Shown here: positions 45,061-53,302 of the stretch, piece after piece | How the letters are laid out: every line of letters starts with the position of its first letter | Numbering within the stretch: position 1 is the stretch's first letter | Source: Parabacteroides sp. | GTDB lineage: Bacteria > Bacteroidota > Bacteroidia > Bacteroidales > Tannerellaceae | NCBI GenBank assembly: GCA_018054455.1 | Contig: JAGPJL010000001.1 | Location: 1-64,000, forward strand | Length of the DNA stretch: 64,000 bases | Reading direction: 5' to 3' | The notes under the pieces: generated by a model | What the model saw: the letters and a program-made list of their open reading frames with translations, nothing else | Databases searched by the model: none | Told to the model about the DNA's origin: nothing | Translations under genes and position numbers: made by a program

Positions 45061-48000
45061 ATGTCAATGGTAGATCATTCGTTTAGAAAAAACATCCTCT
45101 TTGTGCACGTATGGCTGTTACTTTTCATCGGCGTGTTCTCCTCCTGTCGTCCTTCGGAACCGGAGGCAGGACAAGGGTATAGTGCCGGAACCGAGAGCCC
45201 CGCCATCACCAACGACATTTCCAACCAACAGATAAAGGCTTTTGCAGAAGATGCACAAGGTTATATATGGTTAGGTACCTTCCGCGGGCTGAACAAATAC
45301 AACGTGCACGAATACCATCAATACTTCTGCACCGATGACTCACTGGGATTGCCGGACAATCAAATCACTGATATTCTGCTCGACTCTAAGGGAAGGATGT
45401 GGGTGGCAACTGTAAACGGAGTCTGCATCTACACTGACAAAGATAATTTCCAGCGCATTCCTTTCGAGCACGAAAACAAAAATGTGCATCAACTGATGGA
45501 GAACCGGGAGGGTCATATTCTGGTGACTACCGAACAACAACTCTTTGCTTACAATCCCGACCGTAACCGCCTGGATTGTGTTTTGACCGATCTTGACCCG
45601 CAGCAAACGTTCAATACGAAATGTCATATAGACAATGAAAATAATTTGTGGGTTGTAAATTATCATTTGTTGCGTCGCTATAACGCATCAACAATGCAAC
45701 TTCTGGATTCTGTTGCCACAAAGAATTACTCTTATCACTCTTTTCTTCATGGCGACGAACTTTGGCTTACGGGCAACCAGGCTCTTTCCATCTTTGATAC
45801 ACGTACACGCCAATACCGCCCCGTTCCGGATGCAATTGCCAAACATCCCCTGCTTGCCTCGGCCGATATCGACTATATACACCCTTACGGGTCTGCTTCA
45901 TTGTTACTGAACACCACCAAATACGGTATGTTCTGCTATAATTACAAGGAGGGTACCGTTACTCATCAAAATGAAGATGGTTTTCCTTTTGAGGTGCCTC
46001 GTTTTAAGATTAACCAAATGTTTACAGATTCGCAGCAGAATTTGTGGATCGGATCCGTAGATCAGGGCTTCACGGTGTGCTACAACTATAAGGAGCGTTT
46101 CAATAATAATAATTATCTGCGCTCGCGATTGGAAAACAAATCTGTGGTATCTATTGCCGTTAGTAAGGAGCAGAATCTTTGGATTTCAACCCTGATGGAC
46201 GGACTATTCGTTTACAATATGCGAAACCAGAAGATGGAGTCGATAGATATGGATCGTCTCTCACCACAGGCCAGAAAGAAAGCCGTTTATGTAAATCAGT
46301 TATTAGTGGACCATAACGATGCGATTTGGATGAGCATCACAGATAACGAGGTCCTGAAGTGCCGCTATGTAAACGGACGGTTGGATGTGGAGAGCAGGTT
46401 TCAAGTATTTTTACCCATGTCCATAACCGAAGACGATGATAAAACAATCTGGATCGGTACGGCCTCCTCGTATGTATATGCTCTACGGCAAGGAGAAAAT
46501 AAGTTTCGCGCTATACAGGCATTTGATACCAGGTTTACCTTTATACCCGGCCTATTACCTTTACACAACGGTAATTTACTTGTGGCTGCTTTTTATCAAC
46601 CGATGAAGTTGATTAATCGTGAAAATAATGAGTTTAGCCGCTTAGAGGTTACAGAGGAGGATATGAAAAGCAGTATCCAACGTTCTGTTTTTATTCCAAC
46701 AGCTTTGCATGAAGATAGCAAAGGAGACATATGGATAGGTACAGTGAGCAACGGACTGCTTTGCTACACGCCTTCGACGGGAAAAATAAGACCGGTACCC
46801 GGAAGTCCTTGTCTGGATATTTCAAGCATTGAAGAAGATGCACAGGGACATCTTTGGGTTAGTACGCTTTACGGTCTGGGTAAGTATGACCGTACCGTTG
46901 GTAGTTTTACCAACTATTATGCAGCCGATGGAATAGGCGGAAACCAATTTTACGACCGGGCATCTTGCCGTCTGCCGGACGGAACGATGATTTTCGGTGG
47001 TACACACGGACTAACATTCTTTAATCCGCTGGACGTTCTCACTAAACGACATGTACCGTTGTTGTTCGAAGATTTGAAAGTTCACAACAGGCGGATACAT
47101 CCAAACGAGGCGGATTGCATTGACAAGCATCTGTCTTATCGGCCGGATATACGGCTGAGTCACGAACAGAACGGTTTCAGCATCTCCTTTGCTGCACTGG
47201 ATTACTGCGAATTCGAACGGGTACACTATCACTATATGTTGGAAGGATTCGACAATTATTGGGTAGATGCCCACAACAACCGCGAAGCTTATTACGCTAA
47301 CCTGCCTGCAGGAACCTATACTTTCAGGGTGAAGATAACAAATAACGACAAAAGTATTGTAGATACCGAAAGTTCTATCCGCGTTATTGTGGAACCCGCA
47401 CCATGGAATACCTGGTGGGCCTACCTGATTTACTTTATCTGTGCGGCGGCAGTCATTCTTCTTTTCCTGCGTGCCATGCTGCGTATCAAAGCAGAGAAGG
47501 AAGCAGCTCATCTGGCTAAATTGGAAAAAGAGCAGGAACAACGTGTCAACCAGATGAATATGAGCTTCTTTGCCAACGTTTCCCACGAGTTTCGCACCCC
47601 GCTTACCATGATCTCCGCACCTATCATACAGCTTTGCAACGCTCAGGACATTACCGGAGAGAACAAGAATCTGCTCAATATTGTACAACGTAGTGTGACC
47701 CGCATGCTACGCCTTGTGAATCAACTAATGGACTTCAACAAGCTGGAGAACGATAGCCTGAAGCTGAAGGTAGAACGGATGGATATCATCGCCACATTAC
47801 AACGACAGGTGGATATCTTTTGCCTGAGTGCCCGCGACAAGGGTATCAGCCTGAACACATACGGACTGGAAGATACGTTCCTGATGTGGTTGGATGAAGA
47901 CAATGTGGACAAGGTTTTTGCAAACCTGATGTCTAATGCTCTTAAGTTCACGCCTGAAGGGGGAAGTATCAATGTGACTTTCGATTTAATAAATCAGGAA

Positions 48001-49158
48001 GAAGCGGCGCGTCTTTTTTCTCTTAAAGAGGCGGAGAAAGATATGCAATATGTAAAGGTTTGTGTAGCCAATACCGGACAAAGTATTCCGGAAGATCAAC
48101 TGGAAAAAATATTTGAACGTTATTATCAGTTAGCAAATCAAACAGAAGGTCGCTACAACTGGGGGACGGGAATTGGTCTCTACTATGCTCGCAGCCTCGT
48201 TAAATTACATCACGGACACATCAAGGCATCAACACCGGATGAGGGAAGTGGAGCTGTTTTTACCTTTATTCTGCCCGTCAACGATAGCTCATACGCTGAA
48301 GAAGAGCGGGTATCGAAACAGACCAGACAGTCGGAAATCTTTCCGCTTGAAGAGGAGCATGATGTATATAACGCCGAAAATCAGAAGCCAAAAGGTGTAG
48401 AAGAGAAGAAGAGCATACTGGTGGTGGACGATGATACCGAAGTGGTGCACTATCTGAAGACTCTTTTATCACCCCGCTATCATATCATCTGTCGCTTCAA
48501 CGTTGACAGTGCTCTGAAAACAATGCAGGAGGAGGCTCCCGATTTGATACTGAGCGATGTCGTTATGCCCGATAAAGATGGCTACAATCTTTGTCGTGAA
48601 GTTAAAGATAACTTGCAGCTATGCCATATCCCCGTCATATTGGTAACGGCCAAAGCTACTTTGGCAAATCAAGTGGAGGGACTCAATATCGGAGCCGATG
48701 CGTATGTGACTAAGCCCTTCGATCCAGATTACCTGTTGGCACTTGTCAACTCTCAACTGAAAAACCGCGATAAAGTACGCAACCTCCTTAGTCAGTCCAC
48801 TCAAACTGATAAAATTGAAGAGAACATCCTCTCTCCACAAGACAATGCCTTCATGACCGATCTCTATCACCTGATGGAGAACGAACTTTCCGACTCAGAG
48901 CTGGACGTGGTTCGCATGACGGAGTTGTTGCACATCTCCCGTACGAAGTTTTACTACAAGGTGAAAGGATTGACGGGCGTAAACCCAAGCGTATTCTTCA
49001 AGACTTACAAGCTGAATCGTGCGGCGGAACTTATAAACGAAGGGAAATATACGGTATCTGAAATTGCCGATATGACTGGCTTTAGCACCTTGTCTCATTT
49101 CTCTGCCAGCTTCAAAAAACACTTCGGTACGAGTCCGAGTGAATATCATAAACCTTAA
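45061..49158 (+). CDS. Hybrid two-component system regulator (HTCS)
   Basis: A 1365-residue one-protein signalling system that senses a glycan breakdown product in the periplasm and activates the adjacent locus. Order: N-terminal signal/anchor (about 10-30), a two-propeller Reg_prop sensor (about 45-690) and a Y_Y_Y domain (about 700-780). After a membrane segment (about 785-807) come a histidine kinase with H842 in 'SHEFRTPL' and 'GTGIGLYY', a receiver with D1166 in 'LSDVVMPDKDG', and a C-terminal AraC-type helix-turn-helix ('ISRTKFYYKVKGLTG'). All modules look intact. I start at ATG 45061, as the upstream in-frame extension from 44911 crosses the promoter and repeat region. It is divergent from the carboxylesterase-SusC/D operon. 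Confidence 0.94.
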   Translation: MSMVDHSFRKNILFVHVWLLLFIGVFSSCRPSEPEAGQGYSAGTESPAITNDISNQQIKAFAEDAQGYIWLGTFRGLNKYNVHEYHQYFCTDDSLGLPDNQITDILLDSKGRMWVATVNGVCIYTDKDNFQRIPFEHENKNVHQLMENREGHILVTTEQQLFAYNPDRNRLDCVLTDLDPQQTFNTKCHIDNENNLWVVNYHLLRRYNASTMQLLDSVATKNYSYHSFLHGDELWLTGNQALSIFDTRTRQYRPVPDAIAKHPLLASADIDYIHPYGSASLLLNTTKYGMFCYNYKEGTVTHQNEDGFPFEVPRFKINQMFTDSQQNLWIGSVDQGFTVCYNYKERFNNNNYLRSRLENKSVVSIAVSKEQNLWISTLMDGLFVYNMRNQKMESIDMDRLSPQARKKAVYVNQLLVDHNDAIWMSITDNEVLKCRYVNGRLDVESRFQVFLPMSITEDDDKTIWIGTASSYVYALRQGENKFRAIQAFDTRFTFIPGLLPLHNGNLLVAAFYQPMKLINRENNEFSRLEVTEEDMKSSIQRSVFIPTALHEDSKGDIWIGTVSNGLLCYTPSTGKIRPVPGSPCLDISSIEEDAQGHLWVSTLYGLGKYDRTVGSFTNYYAADGIGGNQFYDRASCRLPDGTMIFGGTHGLTFFNPLDVLTKRHVPLLFEDLKVHNRRIHPNEADCIDKHLSYRPDIRLSHEQNGFSISFAALDYCEFERVHYHYMLEGFDNYWVDAHNNREAYYANLPAGTYTFRVKITNNDKSIVDTESSIRVIVEPAPWNTWWAYLIYFICAAAVILLFLRAMLRIKAEKEAAHLAKLEKEQEQRVNQMNMSFFANVSHEFRTPLTMISAPIIQLCNAQDITGENKNLLNIVQRSVTRMLRLVNQLMDFNKLENDSLKLKVERMDIIATLQRQVDIFCLSARDKGISLNTYGLEDTFLMWLDEDNVDKVFANLMSNALKFTPEGGSINVTFDLINQEEAARLFSLKEAEKDMQYVKVCVANTGQSIPEDQLEKIFERYYQLANQTEGRYNWGTGIGLYYARSLVKLHHGHIKASTPDEGSGAVFTFILPVNDSSYAEEERVSKQTRQSEIFPLEEEHDVYNAENQKPKGVEEKKSILVVDDDTEVVHYLKTLLSPRYHIICRFNVDSALKTMQEEAPDLILSDVVMPDKDGYNLCREVKDNLQLCHIPVILVTAKATLANQVEGLNIGADAYVTKPFDPDYLLALVNSQLKNRDKVRNLLSQSTQTDKIEENILSPQDNAFMTDLYHLMENELSDSELDVVRMTELLHISRTKFYYKVKGLTGVNPSVFFKTYKLNRAAELINEGKYTVSEIADMTGFSTLSHFSASFKKHFGTSPSEYHKP

Positions 49159-49178
49159 TTTCGGAAGACTTAAATTAA

Positions 49179-49209
49179 TTGTAAATTCATAAATCATTCA
49201 TTACCTTTG
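49179..49209 (+). promoter_or_regulatory. Promoter of the small basic protein gene
   Basis: TTG at 49179-49181, a 20-bp spacer and TACCTTTG at 49202-49209 match the Bacteroidota consensus. The start would be near 49216, 16 nt before the ATG at 49232. This is one of the best promoters in the window and supports the small gene as real. Confidence 0.75.
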
Positions 49210-49231
49210 CACCAGTATAATTCATATAAAT

Positions 49232-49423
49232 ATGAAAAAACAAAAAATTACTCAAAACGATTACATCAAAGCCCACCGTAAAGCAAGCCGTGAGGAAGAG
49301 ATTCAAAATCACACCCACCCAATAAATTATGGACGGGTACAACAGTCTAAAAAAGTTTACAACCGCAAAAAGGATAAGGCAGACGATAAAGGTCTGCCTT
49401 TATTATTTCCCCCAATGAAGTGA
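49232..49423 (+). CDS. Small basic hypothetical protein
   Basis: A 63-residue, lysine- and arginine-rich protein with no signal peptide or membrane segment. It begins 'MKKQKITQNDYIKAHRKASR' and has basic patches such as 'KKVYNRKKDKADDK'. I recall similar short proteins in Bacteroidales genomes but cannot name a family or function. A consensus promoter lies 16 nt upstream of the start codon's expected transcript start. A strong intrinsic terminator hairpin (49376-49400) overlaps the last 15 codons, so the C-terminal end may be a recent extension past a lost stop codon, or the hairpin works only when ribosomes are absent. Nucleic-acid binding is a guess from charge alone. Confidence 0.7.
   Translation: MKKQKITQNDYIKAHRKASREEEIQNHTHPINYGRVQQSKKVYNRKKDKADDKGLPLLFPPMK
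49376..49407 (+). terminator. Terminator hairpin overlapping the small gene's 3' end
   Basis: AAGGCAGAC (49376-49384) and GTCTGCCTT (49392-49400) pair perfectly around a 7-nt loop, followed by TATTATTT. The hairpin lies inside the reading frame, which ends at 49423. Confidence 0.8.
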
Positions 49424-49500
49424 GTTATGGTGCAAACATACAAAAAACTTTCTTTTTATTAACTGAAAATTAAGATTGGGTCGTGGGTTATATCATAAAT

Positions 49501-49532
49501 AGAGGGTGGTCAATTTATGACACACCCTCTTT
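49501..49532. terminator. Bidirectional terminator between convergent genes
   Basis: AGAGGGTG (49501-49508) pairs with CACCCTCT (49523-49530), flanked by A/T residues. It lies between the plus-strand small gene and the minus-strand metallophosphoesterase and could serve either, although the U-tract is short. Confidence 0.6.
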
Positions 49533-49621
49533 AAATACTAAACAGGTCCACTTATTTTGTCCTAGATACCTTGGGTTATTTACGGTTTAGAATATGTATT
49601 AGATACCCGGACAGAAAAAAA

Positions 49622-50992
49622 TTAGAGTCTGATAGATTTGCTTTCCATTGATAAATGTTTTCCTTCGTGATATTTGAAACGTTCTACTTTCATCATATTT
49701 TGATCCACTGATTGCGGAGCAATAATAACGAAGTCCATATTTTCTACATCCTGATTGACTGCAGCAGTACCTTTAACCTTTTTGTCGATCCAAGTTCCTG
49801 AATTTACATAGAGGCATGCTTCATTTTTATTGTTGGTATACGATTTTATCATCGGGATGTGAGTGTGACCGAAAACCACAATACGTACATTGGATTTCTC
49901 ATTTTGAAAATATTGCGTATTGGATTGTTCGTCTAAAAAAGCCGTATAAAGACTACCCGGTATTGCATCTTTTAGCTGGGACATCACCGGAACATTATTA
50001 TATGTCAACCTCTTTTCCCAAGTTTGCTGATTAAAGCTGGCATCGAATAGTTTCGTTTTAATACTTCCGTTTTCTGTATTATATGGAAGAATATCGTTTA
50101 TACTGTACGTATCTTTAAATTTGTCAATGTTAGTAACAATGATTTTATCATCGAAATTATCTTTTACCGGAATAAGATTTCCCAAAACTGTTTTCCATGT
50201 CAGATAATAGATATAACTATTCTTTTGGGCATCGTCCGAAGAGTTCAGGGTAACATCCCTAACCGGGAAAATTTCATCTGGCAACGGCGGATTTAAGATG
50301 GAATTAACAGCAATCCGGGTAAAAAAGTATCCGGGAGGTAAAATAGATCCCGGTGCAATATCTTGATTCCCATATGGATCGGGTGAACAGAAAAAATCGT
50401 ATCTATGTCCGTGTTCAATGGCTATTTGGGGATATCCGTCGGGATTATAGGTTCCGATCCCCAATCTATCAACATCGCGCGCTTGATTGATTCCTGGCAA
50501 AATAAGAGATACATTTTCCTTAAGAACAACAAGATCGTGATTCCCTGGAGTATAAGTTACTTTAATTTGGCCTTCTTTAATTATAGCATTCAATGCATCG
50601 ATAACACTTTTGTTCTTTGTAGCTATTTTCTGTATGAACTCTTTCTGAGTTTTACCTTCGTATGTATCGTTTCTAGAAGGTACATACCATTCGTCCAACA
50701 TATCACCCGCGATGACCAATTCTTTTACTGTTTTAGATTCTCGTATTTCAGTCAAAAATTGGGTCAAGCGTGGTAAATGATGTACACACTCTGAGTATGA
50801 AAGATCAGCTCCTAAATGCAAATCACTGATTACGACAATCTTATTTCGAACCTGATTTTCGTTATCCAACTCTATATCAAACGGATTTTCTGTACCTGAA
50901 TAATTGTCTTTATCTTTATCACAAGATAATGCAGGCATAATAATTACTACGAGAAGAATGATAAACCATTTAGCAAGTTTATTTATTTTCAT
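49622..50992 (-). CDS. Calcineurin-like metallophosphoesterase lipoprotein
   Basis: A 456-residue predicted lipoprotein (lipobox 'ALSC', C24, followed by 'DKDKDN', an acidic stretch). The calcineurin-like metal site is complete: 'VISDLHLG', 'IAGDMLDEW', 'PGNHD', 'EHGHRYDFF' and 'FGHTHIP'. Related enzymes hydrolyse nucleotides or UDP-diacylglucosamine, but an exported, longer lipoprotein form like this has no assigned substrate. I start at ATG 50992, where the signal peptide begins. The gene stands alone between two repeat-rich or terminator regions. Confidence 0.85.
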   Translation of the reverse strand: MKINKLAKWFIILLVVIIMPALSCDKDKDNYSGTENPFDIELDNENQVRNKIVVISDLHLGADLSYSECVHHLPRLTQFLTEIRESKTVKELVIAGDMLDEWYVPSRNDTYEGKTQKEFIQKIATKNKSVIDALNAIIKEGQIKVTYTPGNHDLVVLKENVSLILPGINQARDVDRLGIGTYNPDGYPQIAIEHGHRYDFFCSPDPYGNQDIAPGSILPPGYFFTRIAVNSILNPPLPDEIFPVRDVTLNSSDDAQKNSYIYYLTWKTVLGNLIPVKDNFDDKIIVTNIDKFKDTYSINDILPYNTENGSIKTKLFDASFNQQTWEKRLTYNNVPVMSQLKDAIPGSLYTAFLDEQSNTQYFQNEKSNVRIVVFGHTHIPMIKSYTNNKNEACLYVNSGTWIDKKVKGTAAVNQDVENMDFVIIAPQSVDQNMMKVERFKYHEGKHLSMESKSIRL

Positions 50993-51049
50993 ACAATTAT
51001 AATTTATTATTACAAAATTAAAATTACTCTCAGCGCTTTTTTTCGTTTG

Positions 51050-51077
51050 CAAATTTAGGGAGAAAAAGAACCGACAA
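51050..51077 (-). promoter_or_regulatory. Possible promoter of the metallophosphoesterase gene
   Basis: On the minus strand TTG (51075-51077) and TAAATTTG (51050-51057) match both boxes, but the spacer is only 17 bp. Confidence 0.4.
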
Positions 51078-51348
51078 TGTATCGTTATTACAAATTCGAT
51101 GTCTCATTTTTACAATTAATCATACAAAACGGGGATTTCAACGCTTTGTTTTCACAATTACGTACTGGTTTTACAATTGCAGTTGCCTTATGTTAGGTTT
51201 TGTTCTTTTTTTCTGCAAACTACATTTAAGAAAAACCTTACTAATCGTCAAGGCTATTCCATCGCAAGAACCTAAAAATTAATTTTAGTCAAAATTAGCA
51301 ATCATAAAATTAAATCATTATACCTTTTAAACACTAAGCAATTGAATA

Positions 51349-51484
51349 GGTGAAGGATAATCTTGGCAGGTGAAACAAAAGGTGAAGGATATATGGCAAA
51401 AGGTGAAGGATATTTACATCCCCCTGCGACAATAACTATCTGAAAAAGTGGATACTACCTCGAAGGGTGAAGGATGTGAAGGAT
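51349..51484. repeat. GGTGAAGGAT repeat cluster
   Basis: GGTGAAGGAT occurs in full at 51349, 51381, 51402 and 51466, with a near-copy TGTGAAGGAT at 51475 and a partial GGTGAAA at 51369. Spacing is irregular (20, 12, 21, 64 and 9 bp). No inverted arms or coding potential accompany them. Confidence 0.85.
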
Positions 51485-51556
51485 TTTTTCGCAAAAAAAA
51501 TATGAGGAATGAGAGCACGCAGAACATGTTGTACAATTTGTTAGTACTTATTGGAT

Positions 51557-51656
51557 AAAAAGTATATACATATTTTCCAAAAAGTATATACTTTGTGCCT
51601 CGAAAGATATATCTTTAAACTTCGTTCCTTATATCTTTACAGATCGAAAGATATAA
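51557..51656. repeat. AAAAAGTATATAC direct repeat and AAAGATATA inverted repeats
   Basis: AAAAAGTATATAC is present at 51557-51569 and 51579-51591, exactly 22 bp apart. It is followed by the palindrome AAAGATATATCTTT (51603-51616) and a 10-bp inverted repeat TTATATCTTT/AAAGATATAA (51629-51638 with 51647-51656). Confidence 0.85.
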
Positions 51657-51689
51657 TCATTGCGGATAGAAGATGAATGATTCAGACAC

Positions 51690-51727
51690 AAAAAAAGCAG
51701 CTATCAAATTTGATAACTGCTTTTTTT
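51690..51727 (-). terminator. Terminator of tRNA-Phe
   Basis: AAAAAAAGCAG (51690-51700) pairs with CTGCTTTTTTT (51717-51727) and encloses the palindrome ATCAAATTTGAT. On the minus strand it begins 6 nt after the tRNA 3' end and finishes in a T-run. Confidence 0.88.
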
Positions 51728-51732
51728 TGAAG

Positions 51733-51805
51733 TGGTGCCACCAGGAATCGAACCGGGGACACAAGGATTTTCAGTCCTTTGCTCTACCAACTGAGCTATG
51801 GCACC
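51733..51805 (-). tRNA. tRNA-Phe (GAA)
   Basis: A 73-nt cloverleaf read on the minus strand, with acceptor stem GGTGCCA/TGGCACC, D-arm 'GCTCAGTTGGTAGAGC', anticodon loop CTGAAAA (anticodon GAA) and T-loop TTCGATT. The T-stem has one C-U mismatch in my alignment. CCA is not encoded. A consensus promoter precedes it and a strong terminator follows. Confidence 0.95.
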
Positions 51806-51824
51806 ATCGTTTTCATTACGGCTG

Positions 51825-51854
51825 CAAAGGTAAGTGTTTTTTTCAGACCTCCAA
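51825..51854 (-). promoter_or_regulatory. Promoter of tRNA-Phe
   Basis: On the minus strand TTG (51852-51854), a 19-bp spacer and TACCTTTG (51825-51832) match the consensus. The sequence from the -7 box onward (TACCTTTGCAGCCGTA) is identical to that before tRNA-Pro. Confidence 0.75.
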
Positions 51855-51966
51855 ATTTTCAGTTAAAAGAAATTTATATTTTTAGAAAGTTTGCATAGGT
51901 AGATAGATTTTAAGCAGGTTTCATGAAAAAAAAAAGACGAAATATTTTTTATTTTGAAAATGTTAG

Positions 51967-51974
51967 TACCTTTG
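51967..51974 (+). promoter_or_regulatory. -7 element of tRNA-Pro
   Basis: TACCTTTG lies 17 bp before the tRNA and continues as GCAGCCGTA, the same 16-nt block seen before tRNA-Phe. A TTG at the expected upstream distance is not evident. Confidence 0.55.
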
Positions 51975-51991
51975 CAGCCGTATTGAATTAG

Positions 51992-52064
51992 CGGGATGTA
52001 GCACAGTTGGTAGCGCGCCACGTTCGGGACGTGGAGGTCGGAAGTTCGAGTCTTCTTATCCCGA
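51992..52064 (+). tRNA. tRNA-Pro (CGG)
   Basis: A 73-nt cloverleaf with acceptor CGGGATG/TATCCCG, anticodon stem CCACG/CGTGG, loop TTCGGGA (anticodon CGG, reading CCG) and T-loop TTCGAGT. The D-stem has one A-C mismatch in my alignment. CCA is not encoded. It is divergent from tRNA-Phe. Confidence 0.93.
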
Positions 52065-52195
52065 CTAATCTAAAGGGTAACAAAATTCGCAAGAGTTTTT
52101 TTACCCTTTTGCTTTTCTATACAATCTCAATAAAAGCATCTGCGCTTGTTGACCTTATTTTATACATGAGTTTTGAACTTCTAAATAACTATATT

Positions 52196-53131
52196 ATGAT
52201 AAACAGACGTAATTTTTTAAGAAATGCTTCATTGCTTACCTTAGGTAGCCTTATGGTTGGGAAAACCAATAGTGCAAATGCAGCAATTGTTTCCACAAAC
52301 GAAAGCCTGGCCGGAAAAAAGATTGGATTACAAACCTACTCACTTAGTGATGAATTGTTTAAAGACGTCCCTGCCCGATTAAAGGAATTGAAACTAATGG
52401 GCTATACCGATCTTGAACTGGCTGGATACAACAATGGTAAAATCCGGGATATCGACATGATGGAATTTAAAAAAATGGCTAATGCTGCCGGATTGAAAAT
52501 TACCAGCTCACATGTAAATCCTCCTGTAAGAGAATATTCCAAAGACAATCTTTCATCAATTAAAGAATTCTGGGAAAAAACTGCTGAAGATCACGCAAAG
52601 TTAGGTGTTCAATATCTTATTCAGCCGGGGCTGCCCAGCACGAAGAGCACCGAAGAGGTTATTTATGTTAGTGAAGTATTTAACGAAGCGGGTAAAATAG
52701 TAAAAGCAGCGGGCCTTTCTTTCGGTTACCACAACCACGATATGGAATTTGCCCACGTAACACCTGGTGGTGCAGCATCCAAGTTTGGCCGCAATGAAAA
52801 AGGAGATGTTATATATGATCTGTTTATGAAGCACACTGATCCTTCGCTCGTATTCTTTGAACTTGATGTTTACTGGGCTGTTATGGGTCAGCAGGATCCG
52901 GTAGATGTGATGAAAAAATATGCAGACCGAATTAAAGTACTTCACATAAAAGACCGTAATGTTTTAGGAATGAGTGGCATGATGAACTTCGAACAGATCT
53001 TTAAACAGGCTTATACAAATGGGATTAAGGATTACTTCGTTGAACTGGAAAGAATGCCTGAAGGTAAAACTCAATTCGAGGGGGTTAAAGGTTGCGCCAA
53101 TTTCCTTCTAAAATCTTCTTTCGTAAAGTAA
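52196..53131 (+). CDS. Tat-exported sugar phosphate isomerase/epimerase-like protein
   Basis: A 311-residue protein of the xylose-isomerase-like TIM-barrel (AP endonuclease 2) superfamily. The N-terminus 'NRRNFLRNASLLTLGSL' is a twin-arginine signal, so it should be exported folded, perhaps with its metal. Likely metal ligands lie in 'YHNHDMEF', 'FELDVYW', 'LHIKDRN' and 'FVELE'. Such proteins act on sugars or keto-sugars; the exact substrate is not readable. I use ATG 52196 because the longer reading frame starts inside tRNA-Pro. A terminator follows, so it is probably monocistronic. Confidence 0.85.
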   Translation: MINRRNFLRNASLLTLGSLMVGKTNSANAAIVSTNESLAGKKIGLQTYSLSDELFKDVPARLKELKLMGYTDLELAGYNNGKIRDIDMMEFKKMANAAGLKITSSHVNPPVREYSKDNLSSIKEFWEKTAEDHAKLGVQYLIQPGLPSTKSTEEVIYVSEVFNEAGKIVKAAGLSFGYHNHDMEFAHVTPGGAASKFGRNEKGDVIYDLFMKHTDPSLVFFELDVYWAVMGQQDPVDVMKKYADRIKVLHIKDRNVLGMSGMMNFEQIFKQAYTNGIKDYFVELERMPEGKTQFEGVKGCANFLLKSSFVK

Positions 53132-53148
53132 GCGCCTTGTTTTTCCTT

Positions 53149-53200
53149 AAGAAAGAGCCTGCAAAAGATAGTTTATTCTTTTGTAAGCTCTTTCTTTTTG
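53149..53200 (+). terminator. Terminator after the TIM-barrel gene
   Basis: AAGAAAGAGC (53149-53158) pairs with GCTCTTTCTT (53187-53196), with an inner CAAAAGA/TCTTTTG pairing, and is followed by TTT. It lies 17 bp after the stop codon. Confidence 0.85.
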
Positions 53201-53243
53201 ATGTATATTATCGCAATTTCAATTAGAAAAAAACATTTTTACT

Positions 53244-53272
53244 TTGTTTACAATTTCATTTTGATAACTTTG
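53244..53272 (+). promoter_or_regulatory. Promoter of the NlpC/P60 operon
   Basis: TTG (53244-53246), an 18-bp spacer and TAACTTTG (53265-53272) match the consensus. The start would be near 53279, with a leader of about 24 nt before ATG 53303. This placement supports the shorter start. Confidence 0.65.
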
Positions 53273-53302
53273 TGTGCACTTTACGATAAACTATATTATT
53301 TC

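Larger units (their letters stand above)
51078..51689. other. Repeat-rich intergenic region without a gene
   Basis: About 600 bp between the metallophosphoesterase promoter and the tRNA-Phe terminator hold no convincing gene on either strand. The first 270 bp are unremarkable A+T-rich sequence. Two repeat families follow (51349-51484 and 51557-51656), listed separately. Confidence 0.6.

Noticed and set aside
47011..47688. 225-codon minus-strand frame inside the HTCS gene
   Set aside because: It is antisense to the kinase region and shows no domain, promoter or ribosome binding site.
52007..52195. N-terminal extension of the TIM-barrel gene starting inside tRNA-Pro
   Set aside because: It would translate the tRNA; the twin-arginine signal begins at ATG 52196.
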